A stretch of DNA of 14,398 bases from the NCBI GenBank assembly GCA_018659505.1, contig JABJMI010000331.1:1-14398 (forward strand), read 5' to 3'. Position 1 is the first letter of the stretch. Every line of letters begins with the position of its first letter. The stretch comes from Planctomicrobium sp. (GTDB taxonomy: Bacteria; Planctomycetota; Planctomycetia; Planctomycetales; Planctomycetaceae). Positions 14,341 to 14,398 of the stretch are shown here, in pieces. The position numbers and the translations under genes are program-made. The notes under the pieces are model-generated. The model was given only the letters and a program-made list of their open reading frames with translations. It was not told the origin of the DNA and did no database searches.

Positions 14341-14398
14341 ATGGAAATGGTATTACTCATGGAACGAATCACACTACTAAGCCTGTTGCTAATTCTCG
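14341..14398 (+). CDS. Start of a probable exported protein (cut by window edge)
   Basis: An open frame runs from ATG 14341 to the right edge. It contains three in-frame ATGs (14341, 14347, 14359), and the product from the last reads MERITLLSLLLIL, a charged start followed by a hydrophobic run as in signal peptides. A candidate promoter lies just upstream. Only 13-19 residues are visible, so the gene call is tentative and no family can be named. Confidence 0.4.
   Translation, partial: MEMVLLMERITLLSLLLIL

Overview
The window looks like a planctomycete chromosome segment (Gimesia/Rubinisphaera/Thalassoglobus-like). This is inferred from gene content, not from a marker gene. Moderate GC is combined with bacterial homologues of methanofuran-biosynthesis genes (an mfnD-like ATP-grasp ligase and an mfnF-like ASKHA protein), a known planctomycete trait. 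Other hints are a lipoprotein with a C-terminal cytochrome c'-type haem motif, a zinc-ribbon/membrane/Cys-cluster protein, loosely packed genes, frequent absence of Shine-Dalgarno sequences, and gaps filled with short palindromic repeats. No rRNA, tRNA, CRISPR array, transposase or phage gene was seen.

Layout. 1-1256 (-): the amino-terminal 418 residues of a zinc-ribbon membrane protein, cut by the window edge. 1637-2752 (+): a haem-binding lipoprotein. 2831-3058: a 228-bp gene-free element with 41-bp imperfect terminal inverted repeats. 3179-5355 (+): the mfnD-like and mfnF-like genes, separated by 110 bp holding two hairpins and a candidate promoter. 5384-5449: a palindromic repeat, followed by a small DUF1653 gene (+), which converges on a DUF368/PopT polyprenyl-phosphate transporter gene (-). 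6826-6892: a diverged second copy of the palindrome. 7135-8421 (+): an MFS transporter. 8714-11137 (+): two genes for secreted proteins, probably co-transcribed: one with an internally duplicated STN-like unit and one HExxH metallopeptidase-like protein. 11149-12048 (-): a membrane-anchored alpha/beta hydrolase. 12156-13081 (-): an exported eight-TPR protein whose reading frame is broken by one missing base in an A run. 13296-13502 (-): a cold-shock protein with a clear intrinsic terminator. 13512-14340: gene-free and rich in inverted repeats. 14341 to the edge (+): the start of a probable exported protein.

Functional view. The clearest pathway signal is C1 metabolism: MfnD-like and MfnF-like proteins act at an early and the last step of methanofuran assembly, the formyl carrier used with tetrahydromethanopterin. 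Most of the rest concerns the cell envelope: exported or anchored proteins, two membrane transporters and a lipid-carrier recycling protein. The most unusual features are the TPR frameshift, the three-part Cys architecture of the first gene, the tandem duplication in the STN-like protein, and at least three families of short repeats confined to the gaps between genes.
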